This document shows, one piece after another, positions 46,514 through 57,511 of a stretch of DNA of 64,000 nucleotides (positions are counted from its first letter, which is position 1; each line of letters begins with the position of its first letter). This DNA is from Bacteroidota bacterium. Its GTDB lineage: Bacteria; Bacteroidota; Ignavibacteria; UBA10030; UBA8401. A program made the position numbers and the translations under genes. Location of the stretch: the NCBI GenBank assembly GCA_008933835.1, contig WBUG01000009.1, positions 1 to 64,000 on the forward strand. The letters are read 5' to 3'. The notes under the pieces were generated by a model, which saw only the letters and a list, made by a program, of their open reading frames with translations, searched no databases and was not told where the DNA came from.

Positions 46514-48163
46514 TCAGCCGTGGTTCTTGTTGACGATCTGCAGCAGCACGTCTCCCACCATCTCGTAGGGGAAGACGATCTCGTCGGCACCCAGTTCGCG
46601 CAGCAGTTCCGCCTGCGCGGTGGTGTCCGCCGTGGCGACGATGACGGCGCCGGGCGCGAGCATGCGGCAGGAACGCACCAGCTGGGCGTTGGTGGTCCCT
46701 TTCAGCAGGTAATCGGGGATGGTGGAGAGCACCATGCGCGCGCCGTCCACATGCGCATGGTGGAGCGTGTCGATGCTGCTGATGTCGCCGAACACCCCAC
46801 CCATGCCGCGGGAGCGGACCTCGCGGATGAGCTCCGTATTGAAATCGATGACGAGCACCTTCGAGAGCATGACCGCGTTGTGCTCCTCGATGCGCTGCAC
46901 GAGGGCGCGCGCCGCCCGGTGGAACCCGAGCAGCACCACCGCGTACCCGTCCCGCCCGTTCTCGCCGTCCGCCGGTTCGGCCGTGACGCGGACGCCGAGG
47001 GTGAAGAGGAGCCGGGTCCAGGCGGCGTGCAGTTCGTGGTTGTACTTGATGGCGTACGACGAGAGGACCGAGGCGAGCGCCATCGCGAAGACGAGGACCG
47101 ATACGAGCCCTTCGCCGATGTGGCCGTACCCGACGCCGAGCGCCGCGATGACGAGGGAGAACTCCGAGAGCTGCGCAAGGTTCAGCGCCGTCACCCAGGC
47201 GGACCGGCGGCCGACGCCGGTGAGGCGCAGCAGCGGCACCACGGTGGCGAAGCGCGAGACGATGATGAAGAGGACGATGACGCTTCCCGACGCCGCCATC
47301 GCGGCGTCCGGCACCGCCATCTTCATGCCGATGGAGATGAAAAAGAGCGTCAGGAAGAAATCGCGCAACGGCAGCGTCTTGGCGGTGACGTGCACGCTGT
47401 AGGGGAACGACGAGACCGAGACGCCGGCGACGAGCGCCCCCATCTCTTTGGACAATCCGAGCATCCCCGCGGCGCCCGCCACGAGTGCGCACCAGCCGAC
47501 CGAGATGAGCACCACCAGTTCCGGGGAACCGGCCACGCTGCCGAAGATGCGGCTCAGGCCGTACTTGCTGACGACGAATCCCGCGCCGAGCAGCAGCGCC
47601 GCCTTCAGGAGCGCTGTCACGACGGAGAGCAGTTCCGGACTCGCGAAGTTCGGCTGGAGCGTCAGCAAGAGGATGGCCCACACGTCCTGCAGGATGAGGA
47701 CGCCGAGCGTCAGCCGTCCCGCGATGGTGTCCGCCTCGAACTTGTCGTACAGCGCCTTCACCACGATGGCGGTGCTGCTCAGCGCGGTGAGCAGGGCGAG
47801 GTAGAGCCCTTCCAGAGAGGCGCCGGAGGCCGAGTATCCCAGCAGCGCGAAGAACGGAACGCCGATGAGCACCGAGAGAACGAACTGTCCGACCCCCGCG
47901 ACGATGAGCGGCCGGCCGGAGGCGATGACCTTGGCGGGGTTCAGTTCCAGGCCGATGATGAAGAGCAGCAGGATGAGGCCGAGTTCGGAGATGACCTCGA
48001 TGCTCTCGGGGTCCGTGATGAACCGGAAACCGATGGAGGGACCGATGAGCGCGCCGGCCAGCAGATAGCCGAGGATGATGGGCTGACGGAGGCGGTGGGT
48101 GATGTACCCCACGATGGTGGCGGCGAGCACCGCAATGCCGATGTCGTGCAGGAGTCCGTGCAT
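46514..48163 (-). CDS. Kef-type monovalent cation:proton antiporter (CPA2) with TrkA-N domain
   Basis: 549 residues: about 12 membrane helices of the CPA2 family (PIILGYLLAGALIGP, LGLILLLFIIGLELNP, ALSSTAIVVKAL, LILQDVWAILLL) followed by a cytoplasmic TrkA-N-like regulatory domain (YAVVLLGFHRAARALVQRIEE ... VLVIDFN ... GVFGDISSIDTL). It probably exchanges K+ or Na+ for H+. Start: ATG at 48163 with GAGGTGA upstream; a GTG at 48175 that overlaps the upstream stop would add four residues. Confidence 0.9.
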   Translation of the reverse strand: MHGLLHDIGIAVLAATIVGYITHRLRQPIILGYLLAGALIGPSIGFRFITDPESIEVISELGLILLLFIIGLELNPAKVIASGRPLIVAGVGQFVLSVLIGVPFFALLGYSASGASLEGLYLALLTALSSTAIVVKALYDKFEADTIAGRLTLGVLILQDVWAILLLTLQPNFASPELLSVVTALLKAALLLGAGFVVSKYGLSRIFGSVAGSPELVVLISVGWCALVAGAAGMLGLSKEMGALVAGVSVSSFPYSVHVTAKTLPLRDFFLTLFFISIGMKMAVPDAAMAASGSVIVLFIIVSRFATVVPLLRLTGVGRRSAWVTALNLAQLSEFSLVIAALGVGYGHIGEGLVSVLVFAMALASVLSSYAIKYNHELHAAWTRLLFTLGVRVTAEPADGENGRDGYAVVLLGFHRAARALVQRIEEHNAVMLSKVLVIDFNTELIREVRSRGMGGVFGDISSIDTLHHAHVDGARMVLSTIPDYLLKGTTNAQLVRSCRMLAPGAVIVATADTTAQAELLRELGADEIVFPYEMVGDVLLQIVNKNHG

Positions 48164-48171
48164 CGTGCCGG

Positions 48172-48834
48172 TCACCTCGCAACGATGCGGTGCGTGATGG
48201 AGACGAGGCCGTGCAGTTCGGCGGCGAGTTCGTCCCCCGCCGTGACGGCGGCGACCCCTTCCGGCGTTCCGGTGTAGATGACGTCGCCCGATTCGAGCGA
48301 GAAGACCGACGAAAGATATTCGATGAGCACGGCCACGGAGAAGTTCATCGTCGCGGTGCTCGTCCGCTGCCGGAGAGCGCCGTTCACGGCGAGCGAGATC
48401 TCCAGCGCCTGCGGATCGGGGACACGTGCCGCGGGGACGAACGGGGAGAGGGGGGCGGAGGTGTGGAACCCCTTCGCGGTCGCCCAGGGCATTCCCGCCT
48501 TCTTCGCCGCGCTCTGCACGTCGCGCATCGTCATGTCCAGACCGACACCGTACCCGGCGACGTGCGACAGTGCGCTGCTGCGAGGAATGTCACGCCCGCC
48601 GGTGCCGATGAGCACCGTCAGTTCCACTTCATGATGGAGCGAGGTCGTGATGGCGGGGATGATGACGGGAGCGCCGTCGGTGACGACGGCGTTCACCGGT
48701 TTGAAAAAGATGACCGGCGTGTCGGCTACCGTGCTTCCCATCTCCTTCGCATGCTCGGCGTAGTTCTGTCCGACACAGAAGAGGGTGTTGAGGGGGATGG
48801 GGGAGGAACCGTCGGTGAATGTCGCGTGCTTCAT
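48172..48834 (-). CDS. Fumarylacetoacetate hydrolase (FAH) family protein
   Basis: 220 residues with the compact FAH fold: FCVGQNYAEHAKEMGS, PVIFFKPVNAVV, LHHEVELTVLIG (metal-binding acidic residues), GYGVGLDMTMRDVQ, AKGFHTSAPLSPFVP and SGDVIYTGTPEGVAAV. This resembles short acylpyruvase/oxaloacetate-decarboxylase type members. The substrate cannot be told. Start at 48834 (MKHATFTDGSS). Divergent from purM across about 100 bases and linked to the antiporter gene downstream. Confidence 0.87.
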   Translation of the reverse strand: MKHATFTDGSSPIPLNTLFCVGQNYAEHAKEMGSTVADTPVIFFKPVNAVVTDGAPVIIPAITTSLHHEVELTVLIGTGGRDIPRSSALSHVAGYGVGLDMTMRDVQSAAKKAGMPWATAKGFHTSAPLSPFVPAARVPDPQALEISLAVNGALRQRTSTATMNFSVAVLIEYLSSVFSLESGDVIYTGTPEGVAAVTAGDELAAELHGLVSITHRIVAR

Positions 48835-48933
48835 AATAGAGGAATATAGAAAAACTCGCCGACAATTGAAATAACTATGAAACTCAGGCATTTTTGAGTA
48901 AATTCACGCGTCACCATTCCGAAAGGTCCCGCC

Positions 48934-49935
48934 GTGTCCGTCACCTACAAGCGATCCGGAGTCGATATCGATGCCGGCGAAGAGGTCGTCCGCCGCATCA
49001 AGAAGAGCGTCCGTTCCACCTTCAACCGCAACGTGCTGACGGACATCGGCATGTTCGGCGCGTTCTATGACGCCTCGTTCCCGCGGTACAAACGTCCCGT
49101 GCTCGTTTCGAGCGTGGACGGCGTCGGCACGAAACTGAAGGTCGCCTTCGCGATGAAGCGGTACGATACGGTCGGACGGGACCTGGTCAACCATTGTGTG
49201 AACGACATCGCCGTCTGCGGGGCCGAACCGCTCTATTTCATGGACTACTTCGCGACCGGCAAGCTCGCGCCCTCCGTCGCGGCGGAGGTCATCGGCGGAT
49301 TCGCGGCGGCATGCCGGGAGAACGGCTGTTCCATCATCGGGGGAGAGACGGCGGAGATGCCCGGGTTCTATCCGCCGGGGGAGTTCGACATCGCCGGGAC
49401 CATCGTGGGAGTGGTCGAGAGATCGAAGATCGTCAACGGGCGGTCCATCCGGAAGGGGGACGTGCTCATCGGGTTACCGTCCGACGGGCTGCATACGAAC
49501 GGATATTCGCTCGCTCGGCGGGTCCTGCTGCCCCGCTTCCCGCTCCGGAAGCGGTTCGACGGACTGAACGGGACCCTGGGCGACGCGCTGCTGGCGGTGC
49601 ACCGTTCCTATCTGAAGCCCATCCGCAGCCTCACCGCCCGGGGCCTGGTGAAGGGGATGTCGCACATCACCGGCGGCGGCATCGTCGGGAACACGATGCG
49701 CATCGTGCCGAAGGGATTGTCACTGAAGATCGATTGGTTCGCCTGGCAGCGGCCCTTCATCTACGACCTTATCCAGACCGCGGGGGGCGTTCCGGAGTAC
49801 GACATGACCCGCACGTTCAATCTCGGTGTCGGGCTCATCGTGGTCACGGCGAAGAAGGATGCCGATGCGGCGCTGACGGTGCTGCGGAAACAGAAAGAAC
49901 GTCCCTTTGTGATGGGGGAAGTGACCGCCGGCTGA
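48934..49935 (+). CDS. purM: Phosphoribosylformylglycinamidine cyclo-ligase
   Basis: 333 residues of the AIR synthetase family, the fifth step of purine synthesis, closing the imidazole ring with ATP. Key segments: VSSVDGVGTKLKVAF, NHCVNDIAVCGAEPLYFMDYFATG, GCSIIGGETAEMPGFY, GLPSDGLHTNGYSLAR and HITGGGIVGN. It starts with GTG, with AAAGG about nine bases upstream. It stands alone; the neighbouring lipoprotein gene converges with it. Confidence 0.95.
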   Translation: MSVTYKRSGVDIDAGEEVVRRIKKSVRSTFNRNVLTDIGMFGAFYDASFPRYKRPVLVSSVDGVGTKLKVAFAMKRYDTVGRDLVNHCVNDIAVCGAEPLYFMDYFATGKLAPSVAAEVIGGFAAACRENGCSIIGGETAEMPGFYPPGEFDIAGTIVGVVERSKIVNGRSIRKGDVLIGLPSDGLHTNGYSLARRVLLPRFPLRKRFDGLNGTLGDALLAVHRSYLKPIRSLTARGLVKGMSHITGGGIVGNTMRIVPKGLSLKIDWFAWQRPFIYDLIQTAGGVPEYDMTRTFNLGVGLIVVTAKKDADAALTVLRKQKERPFVMGEVTAG

Positions 49936-49946
49936 GCGGCCGCGGT

Positions 49947-50351
49947 TCAGCGGGCGGACGTCGTGTCCGCCGCGCGCCGCCGTTCGTCCGCCGTACGGAC
50001 GCTGTCCAGCGTGCCGGTCACTTCCTGCATGAACCTCTGCCACGCGTCGGGATATTTCGAAAGTTCCTCTACAACGCTCTTGAACGTCTTCTGATCGTAC
50101 GACCTCGCCCGAAAGAAACTGTCCACCTTCACTTGATAGAGTGAGTCCGTCACACGGTGGAGCATTTTCTCCTTCTCATACATCCATGTCAGTTCGACAT
50201 AGGTATTGACAAGAGCGTCATCGTACGGCTTTTTCGGTTCGGTGGTACAACCGCCCAACATCAGCATCACCATGACGAGAAGGAATCGGTCCCGGGCGGA
50301 ATGAAATGCGAAAAACGAACGGAATCCGGGGGCGAACGGCGCTCTGAGCAT
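49947..50351 (-). CDS. Small lipoprotein of unknown function
   Basis: 134 residues with a signal peptide ending in a lipobox (MLMLGGC). The mature part is helical and charged (YVELTWMYEKEKMLHRVTDSLYQVKVDSFFRARSYDQKTFKSVVEELSKYPDAWQRFMQEVTGTLDSVR), in overall layout like the Bacteroidota DUF4296 lipoproteins, but I am not certain. Start at 50351 with AAGGAA upstream. Divergent from efp; ends 11 bases from the purM stop. Confidence 0.7.
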   Translation of the reverse strand: MLRAPFAPGFRSFFAFHSARDRFLLVMVMLMLGGCTTEPKKPYDDALVNTYVELTWMYEKEKMLHRVTDSLYQVKVDSFFRARSYDQKTFKSVVEELSKYPDAWQRFMQEVTGTLDSVRTADERRRAADTTSAR

Positions 50352-50453
50352 CAAATGTTCCTTGATTATGTATCGTGTTCTCGGTATATTGAGGCACTTT
50401 TCTGTGATAAAATCTACCAATTTTCATTAAAAGTAAAGGATTTTTGTTACCGT

Positions 50454-51017
50454 ATGGCAACAACCGCAGATCTGAAAAATGGAATCTTCATCCGTTTCAA
50501 CAACGATCTCCACATGGTGGAGGAGCATCAGCACCGTACACCCGGGAATCTCCGGGCCTTCTATCAGGTGAAGATGCGCAGCGTGAAGAGCGGCAAGATC
50601 ACTGAAACGCGCTTCCGCTCCGGCGAAGAGATCGAACTGGTTCGTGTGGAACGCAAGAAGTATTCCTACGTCTACCATGACGGACAGAGCTACAATTTCA
50701 TGGATTCCGAGACGTACGACCAGATCCCGGTGGATGACGTGGTGCTGGGGGACGGTGCGAAGTACCTGAAGGAGGGTGAGGTGGTGGAGCTGATGTTCGA
50801 CGGTCCGCTCGTTGTGGGTGCCGACCTGCCGTTCAACGTGAACCTGAAGGTGGTCGAGACGGTCCCCGGCGTGAAGGGGGACACCGCCACGGGTGCCGTG
50901 AAGCCGGCGAAGGTGGAGACGGGGGCGATGGTCAACGTTCCGCTGTTCATCAACGAGGGGGACCTCATCAAAGTCGACGTGCGGACCGGCCAGTACCAGG
51001 AACGGGTGAAGCAGTAA
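50454..51017 (+). CDS. efp: Elongation factor P
   Basis: 187 residues, three-domain EF-P that rescues ribosomes stalled at polyproline. The domain I loop reads HRTPGNLRAF where E. coli has VKPGKGQAF, so the usual modified lysine (K34) is replaced by asparagine (N32); this loop form is, to my knowledge, the one seen in Chlorobi. Other family segments: NFMDSETYDQIPV, GVKGDTA, VPLFINEGDLIKVDVRTGQYQERVK. AAAGGA lies upstream. Followed by accB and accC, a common bacterial gene order. Confidence 0.95.
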   Translation: MATTADLKNGIFIRFNNDLHMVEEHQHRTPGNLRAFYQVKMRSVKSGKITETRFRSGEEIELVRVERKKYSYVYHDGQSYNFMDSETYDQIPVDDVVLGDGAKYLKEGEVVELMFDGPLVVGADLPFNVNLKVVETVPGVKGDTATGAVKPAKVETGAMVNVPLFINEGDLIKVDVRTGQYQERVKQ

Positions 51018-51047
51018 CGCCCAATCATCCATCATCACGGAGAATCA

Positions 51048-51509
51048 ATGGACCTCAAGTACGTCAAGCAGCTCCTCGAACTGGTGGAGAAGAGCAACGT
51101 GAACGAGATCGAGGTGGAGGAGAAGGGGCAGAAGATCCGCATCACGAAGTCTCCGGCCCCGCAGGGTCAGGGATACCTGGCGCCCATCCAGCATCAGGTG
51201 ATGATGCCCGCGCCGTCCGCCGCCGCGCCGTCCGAGCCGAAGCCCGCCGCTCCCGCTGCCGATACGAAGAAGTACCACGAGATCAAGTCCCCCATCGTCG
51301 GGACCTTCTACAAATCCCCCTCTCCCGACGCCGCTCCGTACGTGGACATCGGTTCAAAGGTGAAGCCGGGCAGCGTACTGTGCATCGTCGAAGCGATGAA
51401 GCTGATGAACGAGATCGAGAGCGACATCGCCGGCACCATCGTGAAGGTGAACGTCGAGAACGGAAAACCGGTCGAGTACGGACAGGTGCTCTTCCTCGTC
51501 GAACCGTGA
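51048..51509 (+). CDS. accB: Biotin carboxyl carrier protein of acetyl-CoA carboxylase
   Basis: 153 residues: an N-terminal helix region, a Pro/Ala-rich flexible linker (about 54-71) and a C-terminal biotinyl domain with [12 protein letters not shown], where K118 is biotinylated. It carries CO2 from AccC to the carboxyltransferase in fatty acid synthesis. Thirty bases downstream of efp and followed by accC. Confidence 0.95.
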   Translation: MDLKYVKQLLELVEKSNVNEIEVEEKGQKIRITKSPAPQGQGYLAPIQHQVMMPAPSAAAPSEPKPAAPAADTKKYHEIKSPIVGTFYKSPSPDAAPYVDIGSKVKPGSVLCIVEAMKLMNEIESDIAGTIVKVNVENGKPVEYGQVLFLVEP

Positions 51510-51537
51510 CCGTCCCACCGAACCCCGGAGCCCCTGC

Positions 51538-52878
<1,341 letters not shown>

Positions 52879-52932
52879 CCGCGCGGCCGGCCGAACGATG
52901 TCCGGCCGCCGACCGCAGACAAGGACCTCCGT

Positions 52933-53313
52933 ATGAACTTCCCCAGCGAGTTGAAGTACACCAAGGACCATGAATGGATCCGCCTCGAAGGCGGCGTCGG
53001 CACCGTCGGCATCACCGAGTACGCCCAGGGCGAGCTCGGCGATGTGGTGTTCGTCGAGCTGCCGGCCGTCGGAGCGACGGTCGAGTTCGGACAGTCGTTC
53101 GGCACGGTGGAGGCGGTGAAAGCGGTGTCGGACCTCTACGCGCCCGTGTCGGGCGAAGTGGTGGAGGTGAACAAAGAGATTCAGGATTCCCCCGAGCTCG
53201 TGAACAAGGAACCGTACGAACGGGGCTGGATGATCAAGGTCAAACTGTCGAAGTCCGACGAGGCCGCCCGGCTTCTGGACGTCGACGCGTACAAAAAACT
53301 GATAGCGAAATAA
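52933..53313 (+). CDS. gcvH: Glycine cleavage system H protein
   Basis: 126 residues of the lipoyl carrier Gcv[37 protein letters not shown] and [21 protein letters not shown], with the lipoylated lysine K63. It shuttles the aminomethyl group between P, T and L proteins; gcvP and gcvT are not in the window. GGACC lies upstream of the ATG. Confidence 0.95.
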   Translation: MNFPSELKYTKDHEWIRLEGGVGTVGITEYAQGELGDVVFVELPAVGATVEFGQSFGTVEAVKAVSDLYAPVSGEVVEVNKEIQDSPELVNKEPYERGWMIKVKLSKSDEAARLLDVDAYKKLIAK

Positions 53314-53324
53314 GGAACGAACCC

Positions 53325-54392
53325 ATGGCCGTCAACATTCCCGAACTGCTCGGCGCCGAAGCGAAGAGCCTGCTCGAGCACACCTGCACCACCATTCCGA
53401 AGGAATCCATCCACGTCCCCTCGCCGACGTTCGTCGGTGACGTCTTCGTCCAGACCGACCGTCCGACCCCGGTCCTGAAGAGCCTGCAGCAGCTCTTCGG
53501 CACGGGCCGCCTCGCGAACACCGGCTACCTCTCCATCCTGCCGGTGGACCAGGGCATCGAACACTCGGGGGGCGCCTCCTTCGCCAAGAACCCCATCTAC
53601 TTCGACGGCGAGAACATCGTGAAGCTCGCCATCGAGGGGGGGGGCAACGGCGTCGCCTCCACGCTCGGCGTGCTCGGCTCCGTCGCGCGGAAGTACGCGC
53701 ACCGCATCCCGTTCATCCTCAAGTTCAACCACAACGAGTTCATGTCGTATCCCAACACGTACGACCAGTCCCTCTTCGCCTCCATCAAGCAGGCGTGGGA
53801 CATGGGTTGCGTGGCGGTGGGCGCCACCGTGTACTTCGGTTCGCCGGAATCGCGCCGCCAGATCTGGGAGGTGAGCCAGATGTTCCAGCAGGCGCACGAG
53901 CTCGGCATGGGGACCATCCTGTGGTGCTACACGCGCAACAACGCCTTCAAGACGAAGGAGAAGGACTACCACGTGTCGGCGGACCTCACCGGCCAGGCCA
54001 ACCACCTCGGCGTCACCATCGAGGCGGACATCATCAAGCAGAAACTGCCGGAGAACAACGGCGGCTACACCGCGCTGAACATGAGCGGCTCGAGCTACGG
54101 TAAGATCGACAAGCTCGTCTACGAGAAGCTCTCCAGCGACCATCCCATCGACCTCACCCGCTACCAGGTGGCGAACTGCTACATGGGCCGCGCCGGCCTC
54201 ATCAACTCCGGCGGCGCCTCCGGGGCGAACGACCTGGCCGATGCGGTGAAGACGGCGGTCATCAACAAGCGCGCCGGCGGCATGGGCCTCATCTCCGGCC
54301 GCAAGGCGTTCCAGAAACCGATGGCCGACGGCGTCAAGATCCTGAACGCCATCCAGGACGTCTACCTGTCCAAGGACGTCACCATCGCGTAA
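53325..54392 (+). CDS. fbaB: Class I fructose-bisphosphate aldolase (FbaB/DhnA type)
   Basis: 355 residues, the length of the E. coli FbaB-type enzyme. Typical segments: [83 protein letters not shown] and [31 protein letters not shown]. It splits fructose 1,6-bisphosphate through a Schiff-base lysine. Start at 53325 with AAGGAAC upstream. A terminator follows. Confidence 0.93.
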   Translation: MAVNIPELLGAEAKSLLEHTCTTIPKESIHVPSPTFVGDVFVQTDRPTPVLKSLQQLFGTGRLANTGYLSILPVDQGIEHSGGASFAKNPIYFDGENIVKLAIEGGGNGVASTLGVLGSVARKYAHRIPFILKFNHNEFMSYPNTYDQSLFASIKQAWDMGCVAVGATVYFGSPESRRQIWEVSQMFQQAHELGMGTILWCYTRNNAFKTKEKDYHVSADLTGQANHLGVTIEADIIKQKLPENNGGYTALNMSGSSYGKIDKLVYEKLSSDHPIDLTRYQVANCYMGRAGLINSGGASGANDLADAVKTAVINKRAGGMGLISGRKAFQKPMADGVKILNAIQDVYLSKDVTIA

Positions 54393-54431
54393 CGGGGACG
54401 CACCGGCATCCGTTGCTCCACGGTCAACATC

Positions 54432-54478
54432 AAGGCGTCATCGGCATGCGACGAGCACCGTGACGCCTTTGTATTTTT
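54432..54478 (+). terminator. Rho-independent terminator after the aldolase gene
   Basis: AAGGCGTCA (54432-54440) pairs with TGACGCCTT (54461-54469); a further CGG/CCG extends the stem after one mismatch. The downstream TGTATTTTT tail makes a standard terminator. It ends the efp-fbaB run. Confidence 0.78.
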
Positions 54479-54485
54479 CGACGGC

Positions 54486-55139
54486 ATGAAACGCTACACC
54501 TGCATCATCTTCGACATGGACGGCACCGTCACAAGGACGAACCGGCTCATCTTCGATTCGTTCAACCACGTCGCGGCCAAGTACCTGGACCGGACCCTCA
54601 CCCCCGCGGAGGTCATCGCCTTCTTCGGTCCGCCGGAAGAGGGGGCCGTACGGGCGATGATCGGGCCGGAACGGCTCGCGCCGGCGATGGAGGAGTACTA
54701 CGCGTTCTACCGGAACGAGCACGCGCGCCTCGCGGAGATCTTTCCGGGGATGACTGGTGTGCTCGAACGGCTGAAGCGCCACGGCGTCATCATCGGGCTC
54801 TTCACCGGCAAGGGACGCCGCACCACCGACATCACGCTCGACGCGTTCGGCATCGGGCGGTACTTCGACGTGACCGTGACCGGAGACGACGTCGACGAGT
54901 ACAAACCGTCCGGGGACGGCATCCGGAAGATCCTCGGACGCTTCGCGCTGCGGCCGGAAGAGACGCTGATGGTGGGGGACGCCGTCGCCGACTTCGCCGC
55001 CGCCCGGGAGAGCGGGACCGACATCGCCTCCGTACTATGGGACTCGTATGCGAAGGAGGAGGTGCAGCGCCTCCCGTCGGACCATCATTTTCACAGCATC
55101 GACGAGTTCGATGCGTGGCTGCGCATGCTGTACCCGTAA
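54486..55139 (+). CDS. HAD-superfamily phosphatase (phosphoglycolate phosphatase-like)
   Basis: 217 residues with HAD motifs: FDMDGTVT (D10, D12), GLFTGKG (motif II Thr), DEYKPSGDGI (lysine) and MVGDAVADFAAA (motif IV acids), plus the helical cap typical of subfamily IA. The substrate could be phosphoglycolate, pyrophosphate (PpaX-like) or another phosphate ester. Ten bases separate it from the next gene. Confidence 0.87.
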   Translation: MKRYTCIIFDMDGTVTRTNRLIFDSFNHVAAKYLDRTLTPAEVIAFFGPPEEGAVRAMIGPERLAPAMEEYYAFYRNEHARLAEIFPGMTGVLERLKRHGVIIGLFTGKGRRTTDITLDAFGIGRYFDVTVTGDDVDEYKPSGDGIRKILGRFALRPEETLMVGDAVADFAAARESGTDIASVLWDSYAKEEVQRLPSDHHFHSIDEFDAWLRMLYP

Positions 55140-55148
55140 GGAAGCACC

Positions 55149-56513
55149 ATGGCGCTCATCATCGCCGCCCTGCTTCTCCTCTCCGCGCCGCAGGGCACGG
55201 ACATCATCGGTCTGCGCCTCTTCGCCGCGAACGACGAGTACCGTCCCCCGGTCATCGGCATGGACGAGACGGTCACCGTCGAGTTCGACGTCACCGCGGA
55301 ACGGGCGCCGAACCTCCGCATCGTCTTCCGCCACGCGTCACGGGACTGGGTGCCGGACGACAATCTCTTCGTGAACGATCCCGCGGCGATGTCGGCGGAC
55401 AATCTGCTGTACGCTCCGGCGCCGCAGGGGGTGTTCACCTATACGTTCCGGTACCGGAACTCCTTCCCGAACTCCCTGAACCAGGTCCGGTTCCGCCACT
55501 CCGGTAACTACATCGTGGAGATCGTGGACCGCGACGCCGGCGGCGTTGTGGTGGCCCGGGGGGAATGCATCGTCGCGGAGAACACCCTCTCCGTGAGCGG
55601 TTCCGTTTCGAACCGGTACCGCACCGATGCGGAACCGCCGCTGGACGAAGCGAACCATTTCGACCTCATGCTCAGCGCGCCGGAACTGTACCGTGCGGAC
55701 GATCCGCTCGCCATCGACCATCAGTGGCTCTCCGGTGCCGACATCATCCAGAACTGGCGGCTCACGCAGCCGTTCCGCATCGACACCGACCGTCCCGCGG
55801 CGGACGCGTACGTCGATGCTCCGTACCGGCCGGGCAAGCGATTCATCCTCCGGAACATGCCCATCGGGAACGAGTACCGGAAACTGGACCTCTCCGACGT
55901 GACGCGCTATCCCAACGGCGCCGTCGCGGTCCCCGTCGGCGGTCCCGACGTCTCGCGGTTCCGACGGCAGTCAAGGCCGGACGCCAACGGTGCGGCGAAA
56001 CTCCGGCCGTTCACCGGTGCGAACTCGGAGTACCTCGAAACGGAGTTCCGCCTCCGGCTCGCGGAAGCACCGGCGAAGAACATCTACGTCGTCGGACCCT
56101 TCAGTCAATGGAAGGCGCTGCCGGCGTACAAGATGACGCGCGATTCCGTCACCGGGCTTTTCGTCTTCCGTCTCTGGCTCCGGCGCGGCGTCTATGATTA
56201 TCAGTACGTGCTCGGCCGGGACGACGGGCAGGGGGGCGTGAGCGGGCAGGACTGGACGGCGCTGGAAGGGAACGATTTCCGTACGGTCAACCGTTACACC
56301 GTGGCGGTCTATTACCGCGACCGGCGGTTCGGCGGAGTGGACCGCGTCGTGGCGCTGGTCCGCGGACGGGGTCCCGGCGGAAGCGCGCGGCAGTCGGTGA
56401 ACATCCCGGAAACGAAACCGGGCCTGCCGGTGTACGAAGCACCGTCACCGGGCTGGTTCCCTCAAGGCGTTCCGTCCGTGCCGGATTCCACTGGAAAAAA
56501 AGGATACCTATGA
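55149..56513 (+). CDS. Type IX secretion plug-like protein (DUF5103 family)
   Basis: 454 residues with a short signal peptide. The beta-rich body matches the DUF5103/T9SS plug layout: LRIVFRHASRDWVPDDNLFVNDP, YRNSFPNSLNQVRFRHSGNYIVEIVD, NHFDLMLSAPEL, and a late segment IYVVGPFSQWKALPAYKMTRDSVTGLFVFRLWLRRGVYDYQYVL. In Flavobacterium the plug protein closes the SprA translocon on the periplasmic side. AAGGAAG precedes the ATG. Its stop overlaps the next gene by ATGA. The family call is by pattern, not search. Confidence 0.75.
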   Translation: MALIIAALLLLSAPQGTDIIGLRLFAANDEYRPPVIGMDETVTVEFDVTAERAPNLRIVFRHASRDWVPDDNLFVNDPAAMSADNLLYAPAPQGVFTYTFRYRNSFPNSLNQVRFRHSGNYIVEIVDRDAGGVVVARGECIVAENTLSVSGSVSNRYRTDAEPPLDEANHFDLMLSAPELYRADDPLAIDHQWLSGADIIQNWRLTQPFRIDTDRPAADAYVDAPYRPGKRFILRNMPIGNEYRKLDLSDVTRYPNGAVAVPVGGPDVSRFRRQSRPDANGAAKLRPFTGANSEYLETEFRLRLAEAPAKNIYVVGPFSQWKALPAYKMTRDSVTGLFVFRLWLRRGVYDYQYVLGRDDGQGGVSGQDWTALEGNDFRTVNRYTVAVYYRDRRFGGVDRVVALVRGRGPGGSARQSVNIPETKPGLPVYEAPSPGWFPQGVPSVPDSTGKKGYL

Positions 56514-57511
56514 AACCCATCGCTGTCGGCGTCATCGGCGTCGGTCACCTCGGCTCGCTGCATGCGAAGATGTATGCGGACATCCCTTCCGCGCGGTTCG
56601 TCGGCGTCTACGACGTCAATGAAGAGAAGCGGAAGGCGGCCGCCGCCTCGTACAAGGTGAAGGCGTTCGACTCGGTCGAGGCGCTGCTCGCCGAGACCGA
56701 GGCGGTGAGCATCGCCACCGTCACCACCACGCATTTCGACGTCGCCCGGACCGCGCTGTCGGCGGGACGGCACGTGCTCATCGAGAAACCCATCACCTCC
56801 ACGGTGGAGGAGGCGGACGAGCTCATCCGCATCGCGGCCGAACGGAAGGTGCTCATCCAGGTGGGGCACATCGAGCGGTTCAATCCCGCCATCCTCTCGC
56901 TGGAATCGTACCAGCTGGCGCCGATGTTCATCGAGTCGCACCGGCTGGCGCAGTTCAATCCGCGCGGCACGGACGTCGCCGTGGTGCTGGACCTGATGAT
57001 CCACGACATCGACATCATCCTCAGTCTCGTCGGCTCGCCCGTGACGCAGATCGATGCCAGCGGCGTGGCGGTGGTCTCGGACACGCCGGACATCGCCAAC
57101 GCGCGGCTGCAGTTCGCCAACGGCTGCGTGGCGAACGTCACCGCCAGCCGCATCTCGCAGAAGAAGATGCGGAAGATGCGGATGTTCCAGCACAACGCCT
57201 ACATCGGCATCGACTTCCAGCAGGGGAGCGCCGACGTGTTCCGGCTCGGCAAGGAGGGGGAGGGGAGCCTCTGGTCCACCATGCTGCTCGGCCAGATCGG
57301 CGAGGGGAAGAACAAGCGCTCCATCATCTACGAACAGCCGGAGATGAAGAAGGTGAACGCGCTGCACTATGAGCTCGAGTCGTTCGTGAACGCGGTGCGG
57401 ACCGGTTCCCGTCCGGTGGTGAACGGCGAGGACGGCCGGCACGCGCTGGACGTGGCGCAGCGCATCATGAAGAAGATTCAGGTCCAGAATCTCGGAGCCG
57501 TCGCCCCATGA
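56510..57511 (+). CDS. Gfo/Idh/MocA-family oxidoreductase
   Basis: 333 residues: N-terminal NAD(P)-binding Rossmann domain with GVGHLG (G10, G12, G15), the family motif EKPITST (E92, K93, P94) and a C-terminal alpha/beta domain (QVGHIERFNPAI, LDLMIHDIDIILSL). These enzymes oxidise or reduce sugars or nucleotide sugars; the GHIERFNPAI form resembles members linked to UDP-GlcNAc 3-dehydrogenation for lipid A in other bacteria, but no lpx gene is adjacent. Overlaps both neighbours by ATGA. Confidence 0.87.
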   Translation: MKPIAVGVIGVGHLGSLHAKMYADIPSARFVGVYDVNEEKRKAAAASYKVKAFDSVEALLAETEAVSIATVTTTHFDVARTALSAGRHVLIEKPITSTVEEADELIRIAAERKVLIQVGHIERFNPAILSLESYQLAPMFIESHRLAQFNPRGTDVAVVLDLMIHDIDIILSLVGSPVTQIDASGVAVVSDTPDIANARLQFANGCVANVTASRISQKKMRKMRMFQHNAYIGIDFQQGSADVFRLGKEGEGSLWSTMLLGQIGEGKNKRSIIYEQPEMKKVNALHYELESFVNAVRTGSRPVVNGEDGRHALDVAQRIMKKIQVQNLGAVAP

